From positions 186,001 to 250,000 of the forward strand of contig JAZKJF010000004.1 in NCBI GenBank assembly GCA_040384465.1: 64,000 nt of DNA, written 5' to 3'. Position 1 is the first letter of the stretch. Every line of letters begins with the position of its first letter. The DNA comes from UBA5078 sp040384465. Its GTDB lineage: Bacteria; Pseudomonadota; Gammaproteobacteria; Pseudomonadales; Pseudohongiellaceae. Under the pieces are notes generated by a model. The model had not been told where the DNA came from and did no database searches. It saw only the letters and a list, made by a program, of their open reading frames with translations. Of the stretch, positions 52,780-60,344 are shown one piece after another. Both the position numbers and the translations under genes were made by a program.

Positions 52780-52974
52780 TCAGGGTTGTGTGCAATGCGC
52801 GCCACTGGGCGCCTCACCTGAACCCAATGCGATCAGGGGCGGTGCATTGAAGGGGTTGATCGGCGTGGACTCGGCATTGTCGACGATCAGCAGCACGAGA
52901 ATGAAAGCCAGCGCGAGGGTACCCACCAGAGGTCGGCCAGGCAGGGGCTGATTGGAATTGTCACCTGTACTCAT
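52780..52974 (-). CDS. 64-residue single-pass membrane protein coupled to YeeE/YedE
   Basis: Starts at ATG 52974, overlapping the stop of the YeeE-family gene by 4 bp (ATGA). The product begins MSTGDNSNQPLPGRPLVGTL and has one membrane helix (ALAFILVLLIVDN) followed by a short Pro-rich tail ending GAHCTQP. No named family is recognised. Tight coupling suggests an accessory subunit of the transporter. Confidence 0.6.
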   Translation of the reverse strand: MSTGDNSNQPLPGRPLVGTLALAFILVLLIVDNAESTPINPFNAPPLIALGSGEAPSGAHCTQP

Positions 52975-54107
52975 AAGCCTGTGCCTCCTGTTACCGGCGC
53001 TGCAAGCAACAAGCGGGGGCGCAGTCGCAGCCCCACACAAGAACCCCCAAACGCCGCGAAAAACCACACCCAGCCATGCAGGCTACCAGTAGAGACACCG
53101 CTGAAGAAAGCGCCCACATTGCACCCCAGCGCCACGCGGGCGCTGTAGCCCATAATCACACCGGCCAGCAGGACCACCACCCAGCTACTGGCTTTCAGTG
53201 CTGCGACCTGAGGATCGGGATTGTGCTTCCAGCGCATGGCCAGAAAGGCTCCGGCCAGCAAGCCGATATTGGTTAACGACGTGACATCTGTCAGTAGGCT
53301 CTGCTGCAAACGCAGCGCATGAGCAGGCCCAGACCAGAACGTGGTCGCGGCCACGTCCATGCCGGCAGCCTGTGCGAACTTGGCCCCCCACAACCCCAGA
53401 CCGTAGACCACTCCCCAGGACTGACCGGCGATGACGAGATTGAGCAAGGCGAGCACGGCGATCAACAGTGCAGCCAGCCACAACCGCGCAGGAAGACGGC
53501 GTTTGTCCGGGGCTGAGCGCGTGTACACCAGAGCGCCCAGCCCTGCCAGACCAGCCAAGGTCACGCCCAATCCGGCGCCCTCGCCGAAAGTACCCTGCAA
53601 GGTATAGACGGGCAGACTGCCCAGCTCCGTCCACCAGGGCAGATGCAATGAACCGAAGAAGCTGCCAGCGATGAATCCGAACAGCGCGATCAGTGCAATC
53701 AGATTGCCACTGCCGGCATTGACCAGAGTGCCCGAGCCACAACCCAGCACAATCTGCATCATGACGCCGAACACGAAGGCAGCAGCAATCATGGCGACGC
53801 CGACAGGCGCATGCGCGCCGCTCAGTTCTTCAGGAAAGTTGGCAAGGAGAGGGAAGGCAACGAGTGCGGTGAGCCCGATGGCGAGAAACTGCGCGAGCAG
53901 TCCACGACCATCACGTTCGGTGACCATGACCCGCCAGGGACCGGCGAAGCCGAAGCGCAATCCTTCCAGCACCAGCCCGAGACCGAGCCCGACCAGCATT
54001 AGAAGAGCGGCACGCGGCCCCGCGCTGACAAAGCTGCCAAGCACCAGCAGCAGCCCAAGCAGCACCAGACCGGTGCGGCGGGCCGGAATCGGCAACCCCG
54101 CACTCAT
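52971..54107 (-). CDS. YeeE/YedE family (TsuA-like) sulfur-compound transporter
   Basis: 378 residues with about nine to ten membrane helices. Conserved cysteine motifs of the thiosulfate channel family are present: QIVLGCGSGTLVNAGSGNL and RVALGCNVGAFFSGVSTGSLHGW. Known members (YeeE/TsuA) take up thiosulfate by relaying it along cysteines. It lies 3 bp after a periplasmic rhodanese on the same strand, which supports a thiosulfate or sulfane-sulfur role. Confidence 0.87.
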   Translation of the reverse strand: MSAGLPIPARRTGLVLLGLLLVLGSFVSAGPRAALLMLVGLGLGLVLEGLRFGFAGPWRVMVTERDGRGLLAQFLAIGLTALVAFPLLANFPEELSGAHAPVGVAMIAAAFVFGVMMQIVLGCGSGTLVNAGSGNLIALIALFGFIAGSFFGSLHLPWWTELGSLPVYTLQGTFGEGAGLGVTLAGLAGLGALVYTRSAPDKRRLPARLWLAALLIAVLALLNLVIAGQSWGVVYGLGLWGAKFAQAAGMDVAATTFWSGPAHALRLQQSLLTDVTSLTNIGLLAGAFLAMRWKHNPDPQVAALKASSWVVVLLAGVIMGYSARVALGCNVGAFFSGVSTGSLHGWVWFFAAFGGSCVGLRLRPRLLLAAPVTGGTGL

Positions 54108-54110
54108 CGA

Positions 54111-55091
54111 TCAGGAACCGAGCAGTTCACTGAACCAGCCCTTGGTCATATCCCAATAGATCTGGACGCGACTGGGCTGATTGTCCATCGGACGGTCCGC
54201 CAGTGACCACTCGGCCATGCTCTCCGCATACAGACGAGTATTGGGTACCCCTTGCAGTTCGCTGAGGACGAACCAGTTGACGGAAGCCTGATGCCCCGTG
54301 TTGCAGAAGGACACTGTCAATGGCGCCTCTTGCACCGGGTAGCTGGAGAGAATGCTGCTCATCTGGGGCATGTCTTTCAAACGATTGCCATCGAACCAGG
54401 ATTCGAAATTCAGGTTGCCCGCACCGCGAATGGTGCCGGGACGCCCGGCAGAGGACTGCAGTCCTTTGAAGAACCCTTCCGGTCTGGCATCAATCAAACG
54501 GGCACTTCCTTCACTGACCAGTGTCTCAACTTCTGCGGTGGTCACTCGCCACTTGTCGCTCCACTGCGGCACAAAGCTGGAAGGGGCGACCTGATCGGTA
54601 ACGCTGCTGATGGGCAAACCGGCTTCGGTCCAGGCGGCAAAACCACCGTTGACGACAGCCAGATCAGTGATGCCCAGGGATTTCAGTGTCCAGTACACGC
54701 GCGTCGCGGTCCCCATGTCAGCCGGATTGTTGCCTTGATGCACGATGGCGACCGGCGTATCAGCGCTGATACCGAGGCTCTGCACCAGTGCAGTCAGTTT
54801 CTCCAGGGCTGGCAGCGAGCCGGGATTGTCCTGCGGGCCGCGCCACTGCGGGTAAGGAGCGTTGGCAGCGCCGGGAATGTGGCTTTCAGCAAAATCGCCA
54901 GTGACGTGAATCACACGCACCGAGCGGGATCCGCCCATGATGGTCGCCAGCTCAGCGGGCTCCAGCAATGGCTCCCAGCCAGGGGGAGCTGCCTGCGCTG
55001 TCAATGGCAAACCGGTGATGAGCAAACCTGCTGTCATCACGCTGAAGAACAGAAAACCGATTCGATGTCGTATGTATGTGAACATGAGCAT
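54111..55091 (-). CDS. periplasmic two-domain rhodanese (sulfurtransferase)
   Basis: 326 residues from ATG 55091 (gaggtg upstream); the frame is open to 55184 but the signal peptide (FLFFSVMTAGLLITGLPLTAQA) starts after the internal Met. Two rhodanese domains: an inactive-looking first (VRVIHVTGDFAESHIPGAANAPYPQW) and a second with the active Cys in VSFCNTGHQASVNWF. It moves sulfane sulfur from thiosulfate or 3-mercaptopyruvate to an acceptor. First gene of a rhodanese-YeeE-small-protein operon. Confidence 0.87.
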   Translation of the reverse strand: MLMFTYIRHRIGFLFFSVMTAGLLITGLPLTAQAAPPGWEPLLEPAELATIMGGSRSVRVIHVTGDFAESHIPGAANAPYPQWRGPQDNPGSLPALEKLTALVQSLGISADTPVAIVHQGNNPADMGTATRVYWTLKSLGITDLAVVNGGFAAWTEAGLPISSVTDQVAPSSFVPQWSDKWRVTTAEVETLVSEGSARLIDARPEGFFKGLQSSAGRPGTIRGAGNLNFESWFDGNRLKDMPQMSSILSSYPVQEAPLTVSFCNTGHQASVNWFVLSELQGVPNTRLYAESMAEWSLADRPMDNQPSRVQIYWDMTKGWFSELLGS

Positions 55092-55198
55092 GGGTGTATA
55101 ACACCTCTTGAAGTTATGAGTGTTGAACAGAGTTGATGCGGACCTTATGCTCTGTTTAACACAGTCCTCAAAACAATTCACCAAGACGAGATGCCAAA

Positions 55199-55684
55199 AT
55201 GATCAGATCCGCTCGCCCTGATGACATTCAACGCATAACGGACATCTACAACCACTACGTGCTCAACAGCACGATCACCTTCGAAGAAGTGCCCGTGTCG
55301 CCCATGGAGATGTCTGCACGACTGCAAGGCATCGAATCCCGTGGCCTGCCCTGGCTCGTCACCGAAGAAAACGGCATCATCACCGGCTTCGCCTACGCCA
55401 GCACCTGGAAAGCCCGTCACGCCTACCGCTTCACTGTCGAGATCACCATTTACCTGTCCGAAGACTCCATCTCCACCGGCCGGGGGTCGGACCTGTATAA
55501 GTCCTTGTTTGATAAGCTGCGCAGCCTCCCGGTGCACGCGGCGGTGGCCTGTATAGCGCTGCCCAACCTGCATAGCGTCGCTCTACACGAAAAATTTGGC
55601 ATGAAAAAAGTGGCCCATTTCAACGAAGTGGGTTTCAAATTCGACCGCTGGCTGGACGTGGGGTATTGGCAGATCAATCTGTAG
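55199..55684 (+). CDS. GNAT acetyltransferase, phosphinothricin acetyltransferase-like
   Basis: 161 residues. The N-terminal IRSARPDDIQRITDIYNHYVLNSTITFEE and then GIITGFAYASTWKARHAYRFTVEITIYL are typical of the PAT branch of GNAT enzymes. The acetyl-CoA loop, normally RGxG, is seen as STGRGSDLYKSLFD, and the end carries LHEKFGMKKVAHFNEVGFKFDRWLDV. These enzymes acetylate small amines such as phosphinothricin or methionine sulfoximine. Divergent from the rhodanese gene. Confidence 0.88.
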   Translation: MIRSARPDDIQRITDIYNHYVLNSTITFEEVPVSPMEMSARLQGIESRGLPWLVTEENGIITGFAYASTWKARHAYRFTVEITIYLSEDSISTGRGSDLYKSLFDKLRSLPVHAAVACIALPNLHSVALHEKFGMKKVAHFNEVGFKFDRWLDVGYWQINL

Positions 55685-55701
55685 ATTGGGGGCTAGATTT
55701 G

Positions 55702-55742
55702 GGGTCAGAGTAAAAATACAGGCTGTATTTTTACTCTGACCC
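55702..55742. repeat. 20-bp-arm perfect palindrome, copy 2
   Basis: The same arm as at 34445 (GGGTCAGAGTAAAAATACAG), a 1-nt spacer, and the exact reverse complement; the pairing extends one further base on each side (55701/55743). It lies between the convergent acetyltransferase and PAL-like genes, where the hairpin could act as a terminator. Confidence 0.9.
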
Positions 55743-55759
55743 CATTTTTCACTGCAGGA

Positions 55760-56968
55760 TTAGCGGCCGTTCAGGCGAATGAACTTCTGCACACGGTGGC
55801 CCGTCTGCACTTCACCGGTGAACAGGTTGCCATTGGAATCGAAGTCCATGTTGTGGAGCCAGTCGAACTGGCCTGGCTGACGACCACCGGTGCCCCATGA
55901 ATACACGGGCTCCAGCGTCGCACGGTCCAGTGTCCACACCACGTTGTTGGTGCCGTCCGGCACGTACACGAAGCGCTGTTCAGTATCCAGCGGATCGAAC
56001 TCCATCTCCCAGGTAGAGCCAGGACCATAAGTCTCTGGACGCAGGATGCTCTCACTCACGTAAGTACCATCTTTCTGGAACACCTGAATGCGGTTGCTGG
56101 GACGGTCGCTGACATAAATCAGACCATCATTGGCAATCGCCACGCCGTGTACCGGAGTACGCCAGGTGCGGCTCGGAGCAGCATTCGGATCCCAGGGGCC
56201 GGGGTTGTCGTCGGTAGGACGCTCACCATAAGCGCCCCAGTGACGAATATATGCACCGGTTTCCGCATTGAACACGATCAGACGGCGGTTACCGTATCCG
56301 TCAGCGACATACAGCTCGTTGTTGGTAGGGTCCACTTCCATCACCGCAGAACGGTTCACAGAGTCGGTATCGTTGCTGCCTTCGTTCATGCCCACGCCAC
56401 CAATGGTGAGAATGAACTCCCCTTCCTTGGTGAACTTGTGGATCATATGGTCATCAGTGCCGTTACCGCCTACCCAGACGAAACCATTGTGATCAACGTG
56501 AATGCCGTGCTCGCTGTTGAACCAGGGATAGGCATTGGTAGGGCTGGCACCCCAAGCGTGAATCACTTCACCTTCCGGGTTGAAGGCCAGCACAGCGGGA
56601 GCTGTGGTGCAGCATGCTGCCTGCAGAACGGCGTGTCCCCAGGTCTGATCGCGGACAGTCTGCAAAGGGGTAGAACCAGCGTTGGTGCTCTGTACAGTCC
56701 AGGGACGATGAATGATCCAGACGTTGTCGTCGGCATCTACTGCAGTCCCTGCCACCTGACCAATGATCCAGTTGTTGGGCAGCGGCTTCGGCCAGAACGG
56801 ATCAACGGCGAACTGTGCCACGCCTTCTGGCACTTCGGAACCGGAAGCGTCTTCCGGCATGTAAGGAACAGTCAAAGTTTGCGCCCATGTTGCGCTGTGC
56901 AGAGCGGTCAATGCCACCAGGCCAAGACCGACTGTCAGTGCACGGGTTTTTATTGCGAGTCTTTTCAT
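55760..56968 (-). CDS. PAL-like NHL beta-propeller (peptidyl-alpha-hydroxyglycine lyase family)
   Basis: 402 residues with a signal peptide ending near TWAQ and a gaaggag ribosome site. Residues match the animal lyase in order: R88 in VWIIHR (rat R533), H154 in SEHGIHVD (H585), Y225 in DGYGNRR (Y654), H274 in TPVHGVAI (H690), R289 in SDRPSNRI (R706) and H372 in FDWLHNM (H786). The Met before the last His (rat M784) is Trp-Leu here. PAL cleaves peptidyl-alpha-hydroxyglycine to an amidated peptide and glyoxylate. Since PHM-like proteins are also encoded nearby, a two-step pathway is plausible; activity on peptides is not shown. Confidence 0.82.
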   Translation of the reverse strand: MKRLAIKTRALTVGLGLVALTALHSATWAQTLTVPYMPEDASGSEVPEGVAQFAVDPFWPKPLPNNWIIGQVAGTAVDADDNVWIIHRPWTVQSTNAGSTPLQTVRDQTWGHAVLQAACCTTAPAVLAFNPEGEVIHAWGASPTNAYPWFNSEHGIHVDHNGFVWVGGNGTDDHMIHKFTKEGEFILTIGGVGMNEGSNDTDSVNRSAVMEVDPTNNELYVADGYGNRRLIVFNAETGAYIRHWGAYGERPTDDNPGPWDPNAAPSRTWRTPVHGVAIANDGLIYVSDRPSNRIQVFQKDGTYVSESILRPETYGPGSTWEMEFDPLDTEQRFVYVPDGTNNVVWTLDRATLEPVYSWGTGGRQPGQFDWLHNMDFDSNGNLFTGEVQTGHRVQKFIRLNGR

Positions 56969-57183
56969 TATTCTTATAACTCCTTCAATAGGGTTTTGAA
57001 TGATCAGTGCTCCACAGTTCCCCCCGGGACTGCTTGCCCCGCAGTGTAAGGAGGAGCTGCGCCGATGTCTATCGGTCGATGCGAGGCATCGGGAACCTTT
57101 TGCGATAGTGTACGTTTATATCTTCAAGAACCACTCACTGAGCTTGCATACACGCTTGCGAGCAACCACACGAGGCCTTCGTC

Positions 57184-57813
57184 ATCGACATCGAGCTGTT
57201 ACTCAAAGCCTGTCGCCAGCATGATCCGCTGGCATGGGAAGCCCTCATCAAACACTTTCAGGACCGGGTGTACGCTCTGTGTTGCTGTTATCTGCACAAC
57301 ACGGCCGAAGCCGAGGAAGTGGCGCAGGAAACATTTGTGCAGGTCTTCCGTAATCTGTCACAGTTCAGCGGCCCGGCTACAGGCTTGACGCCCTGGCTGC
57401 TCGCCATCACCCGACACTGTTGCATCGACAGGTATCGCCACAACAGCGTGCGCATTTCGACCCAACCGTTCACGAACGGCGCACCGCCGCACACGGACAT
57501 CGACGATGCAGCCGACGAAGAAGCGCCCTGGCATTCCAGCGATCTGTCGCCGGAACAGACGTTGGCGACGCAGCAGGAAACCCACATGCTTTATCGCGCC
57601 TTGCAGCAGACCAGCCCCGAGACCCGCGATCTCATTCTGCTGAAGGACATTCAAGGATTGAAGATCGAGGAAGTGGCACACATTCTCGATCTGCCGGTAG
57701 GCACGGTAAAATCAAAATGGCATCGGGCCAAGCTGGAATTGGCCCAGACAATTGTGCAACTGAGCAGCCCCGCTCTGCCCACTGCTCCGCTGCCAGGGAG
57801 AGTCTCGTCATGA
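57184..57813 (+). CDS. ECF-type RNA polymerase sigma factor with non-standard start
   Basis: The frame is open from 57142 (after a TGA at 57139) with no ATG, GTG or TTG before 57268. The homologous N-terminus (DIELLLKACRQHDPLAWEALIKHFQDRVYAL) lies entirely upstream of that GTG. GAGG (57172-57175) stands 8 nt before an ATC at 57184, so I place the start there, giving 209 residues. Region 2 is AEEVAQETFVQVFRNLSQF and region 4 is SPETRDLILLKDIQGLKIEEVAHILDLPVGTV. It should direct transcription of an unknown regulon and is co-transcribed with an anti-sigma-like gene overlapping by 4 bp. Confidence 0.75.
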   Translation: MDIELLLKACRQHDPLAWEALIKHFQDRVYALCCCYLHNTAEAEEVAQETFVQVFRNLSQFSGPATGLTPWLLAITRHCCIDRYRHNSVRISTQPFTNGAPPHTDIDDAADEEAPWHSSDLSPEQTLATQQETHMLYRALQQTSPETRDLILLKDIQGLKIEEVAHILDLPVGTVKSKWHRAKLELAQTIVQLSSPALPTAPLPGRVSS

Positions 57814-58526
57814 GCCATGCGAATACCCCGCAAGCACCTGCGACTTTCACGCGCAACGTACTCGACCGTTTGCAGCTCGATGTCTGCACTGCCGCGCAGA
57901 CACTGCTTCTGGAGAGCGTCGTGGCAACGCCCTCCGCTGCCACCGCCCAGACCCCGCCACTGCTCGCCCAACATCTGCAACATTGCGAGCAATGCCGCTC
58001 ACTGCACGCCGCGCTGCTGCAGTGTCATGCGGGACTTCCTGCATTGCGTGCTCGCAAAGCACCGAGCGGTTTTTGCCAGCAGGTTCTACGCCAGACAAGT
58101 AACCTCGCCAGACCACCGCGCGCGCACAGCCTGTCACGCCTGCAGAGCTGGTTGCTGCGCCCCCGCTTCGCACTGGAAAGCGCTTACGTCACCAGTCTGT
58201 TGTTCGTGCTCCTCATCGATCTGCCCGCCAGTAATGCCATCGACATGCAGCGGGTCGAACAGCAGCTGGATCAACAACTGCAACGCCTGCAGACATTCGT
58301 GCAGGAGCGCAGCATCACACCGCAGCGCAATCTATCGTCACTGGAAGGCGTTTACCAACGCACCTACCAGAGCTACCAGAATGGCCGAGAGCAGTGGCAT
58401 ACGGTGACTGCAGAGACCACGTTTTGGCTGCAGCAACACACGGCCACCTTGATGAATCACCTCAAGACTGAAACCGCAACAGACCCCATCACTGAACAAA
58501 CAGACAACTCAGGAGCACAACCATGA
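57810..58526 (+). CDS. putative zinc-binding anti-sigma factor
   Basis: 238 residues; ATG 57810 overlaps the sigma-factor stop (ATGA). A zinc anti-sigma motif is present at about residues 54-63 (H-x3-C-x2-C: QHLQHCEQCRSLH), though the protein is otherwise diverged. A single membrane helix near 138-150 (TSLLFVLLIDL) separates a cytosolic N-terminal half from a Gln-rich helical periplasmic half. Position and topology fit a membrane anti-sigma that holds the sigma factor until a signal arrives. Confidence 0.68.
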   Translation: MSHANTPQAPATFTRNVLDRLQLDVCTAAQTLLLESVVATPSAATAQTPPLLAQHLQHCEQCRSLHAALLQCHAGLPALRARKAPSGFCQQVLRQTSNLARPPRAHSLSRLQSWLLRPRFALESAYVTSLLFVLLIDLPASNAIDMQRVEQQLDQQLQRLQTFVQERSITPQRNLSSLEGVYQRTYQSYQNGREQWHTVTAETTFWLQQHTATLMNHLKTETATDPITEQTDNSGAQP

Positions 58527-59110
58527 ACGAGACTCTTATTAACGACATTGGTATCAACGACATTGGCGTCAACACCAAAGATTCCAACCTCACCCGCGCC
58601 ACGGAGTCGCGTCCCATCACCACACCGCGCTCCTATGTCTCCGGAGATCCTCGCCGCCGCTCCCTGTTTCTGACCTTCGTGCTTTCCCTGATGCCGGGGC
58701 TCGGGCACATCTACGTGGGCTACTACCAACGTGGATTCGTTCATTTCTTGATTTTCGGCAGTGCCATTTCACTGGCCTCCTCGGGAGCGATCAGCGGCCT
58801 CGGCCCACTGCTCTACACCTTCATCCCCTTCTTCTGGTTCTTCAACCAGATCGATGCCATGCGTCGTACCACGCTTTTCAATCTCACGCTGGAAGGCGTC
58901 GAGAACATGCCGCTGCCTGATGAAATGCAGGGACCAGCGCTCGGTGGCAGCATCGTGGCGGGCACAGCGTTGTTGCTGGGTGGGGTGATTGCGTTGTCCA
59001 ACACGCTGTTCAATCTACCGCTCGACTGGCTCAATGAATGGTGGCCACTGGCGCCGATTGCACTGGGGGCTTATCTGGTCTACCGCGCCCGCCAGGATCA
59101 GCAGGACTGA
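58523..59110 (+). CDS. small multi-pass membrane protein
   Basis: 195 residues. A polar N-terminus with a short internal repeat (NDIGINDIGVN) precedes PRRRSLFLTFVLSLMPGLGHIYVGYYQRGFVHFLI, a TM2/DUF5683-like start with Gly-Leu-Gly and Gly-Tyr-Tyr. About five membrane helices follow. It overlaps the anti-sigma gene by 4 bp, so it belongs to the sigma operon; it may be a sensor partner or the system's output. Function unknown. Confidence 0.75.
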   Translation: MNETLINDIGINDIGVNTKDSNLTRATESRPITTPRSYVSGDPRRRSLFLTFVLSLMPGLGHIYVGYYQRGFVHFLIFGSAISLASSGAISGLGPLLYTFIPFFWFFNQIDAMRRTTLFNLTLEGVENMPLPDEMQGPALGGSIVAGTALLLGGVIALSNTLFNLPLDWLNEWWPLAPIALGAYLVYRARQDQQD

Positions 59111-59132
59111 GACTCACGCGTGCCGAACCCGC

Positions 59133-60209
59133 TCAGTGCACGTGCCCATCCCCCGGATTCGCCACGGCATCGTAATGCTGGCGCAGCAGATCGGTGCCGA
59201 AGTCGCCCGTGAAGTCGCGCCACACCAGATGAATGTGATTGGCATCGTTCTGGGTGTTGTCGTACTCGATCAGGAAGCCCGGGCCCTGAATGCGATAGTA
59301 ATGCGCAGCGCCGCGTTCGGTGCCGCCGATCCACGCGAAGCGCAGATTCTCCACGCCCTGTTCGCGAATCTTCGCCATGCGCGCCTCGGCAACCGCCTCG
59401 GGCTGTACACTGGCAATCTCCTCGATCAAGCGATGCAGCATCTCGCGCTGCTCTTCCGTCAACGCATCGTAGCGGATACCGACTTCCTCCAGCGCCGTCG
59501 CCTCGCGGGCGTTGCCGGTGATGATGTCATTCGGCGCCTCGCCGGGCAGTATCGCCACGGCAGCCTGCTGTGCATTCAGCGACATCACCAGCGCGCGGCC
59601 ATGATCTTCTTCGGCGCCCAGCACGCGCAGACCGGTACTCGTCCCGGAACGCACTTCGGCAGGATTGCTGCCGAGAAAATGCGGCGTGCTCGCCATGCCC
59701 ACACCCCCTGCAAAGGTCCAGTTGAAGGCGATGTGGTGACCCTCGAAGCGCAGCGCCCAAGCACCGTCGCGAGACGGGCTGCCGAACACGCTGAGGAAGT
59801 ACAGATCGGGATCGCGCACGAAGCGGCCGTTGACCTCAATCTCCTTCAGCACCAGTTCCAGACCGCGAATCTGCTGCACTCTCTCGACACCCACCGGGCT
59901 TAGAAACGTCTGCAGCACGGCAGTCACTGCTTCGAGCTGCGTGGCATCCATTTCCTTCAAAGGGAGACCCTGCCGCGTGCGGGGAATGAAATGCCAGTTG
60001 AAACGCTCGTCGGCGTCGAAGGTGAACAGCGCTTTGCTGCGTTGTGGTTCGCTGAGGCTGGCGATGAACGCGGACGCCGCTGTCACCATCTCGTCTGTCA
60101 ACGTAACGGGCACCTGCTGCGCCACTGCGGCATGCAGCGGCAGCAGTGCCAGCAAGCAGACGAATCCGCGCAGTCTGCGCATCAGCCAGTGATTGTTTGT
60201 GCTTTTCAT
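59133..60209 (-). CDS. secreted DUF3500 family protein
   Basis: 358 residues from ATG 60209 (a start at 60230 is possible). Signal peptide ends near AVAQ. DUF3500 features are KALFTFDADERFNWHFIPRTRQGLPLKEM, VFGSPSRDGAWALRFEGHHIAFNWT and a C-terminal IEYDNTQNDANHIHLVWRDFTGDFG. The family is widespread in environmental bacteria and uncharacterised. The conserved histidines (EGHH, HIHLVW) could bind metal. Divergent from the hydrolase gene at 60345. Confidence 0.85.
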   Translation of the reverse strand: MKSTNNHWLMRRLRGFVCLLALLPLHAAVAQQVPVTLTDEMVTAASAFIASLSEPQRSKALFTFDADERFNWHFIPRTRQGLPLKEMDATQLEAVTAVLQTFLSPVGVERVQQIRGLELVLKEIEVNGRFVRDPDLYFLSVFGSPSRDGAWALRFEGHHIAFNWTFAGGVGMASTPHFLGSNPAEVRSGTSTGLRVLGAEEDHGRALVMSLNAQQAAVAILPGEAPNDIITGNAREATALEEVGIRYDALTEEQREMLHRLIEEIASVQPEAVAEARMAKIREQGVENLRFAWIGGTERGAAHYYRIQGPGFLIEYDNTQNDANHIHLVWRDFTGDFGTDLLRQHYDAVANPGDGHVH

Positions 60210-60344
60210 TTGCGTATCTCCCGCTCTCACGGCGTGGTTTGTTGAGTTGCAAGAAGTGTATAGGAATCAGTTCATGGCAACACTATACTGCCCGTACAGT
60301 CCAAAACCTCTGCGACACACAACAATAAAACAAGGTGGGCAACC

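Noticed and set aside
57000..57388. Two overlapping ORFs (57000-57224, 57065-57388) before or within the sigma-factor gene
   Set aside because: They are in other frames than the conserved sigma-factor sequence and have no domain; only the frame open from 57142 matches an ECF sigma N-terminus.
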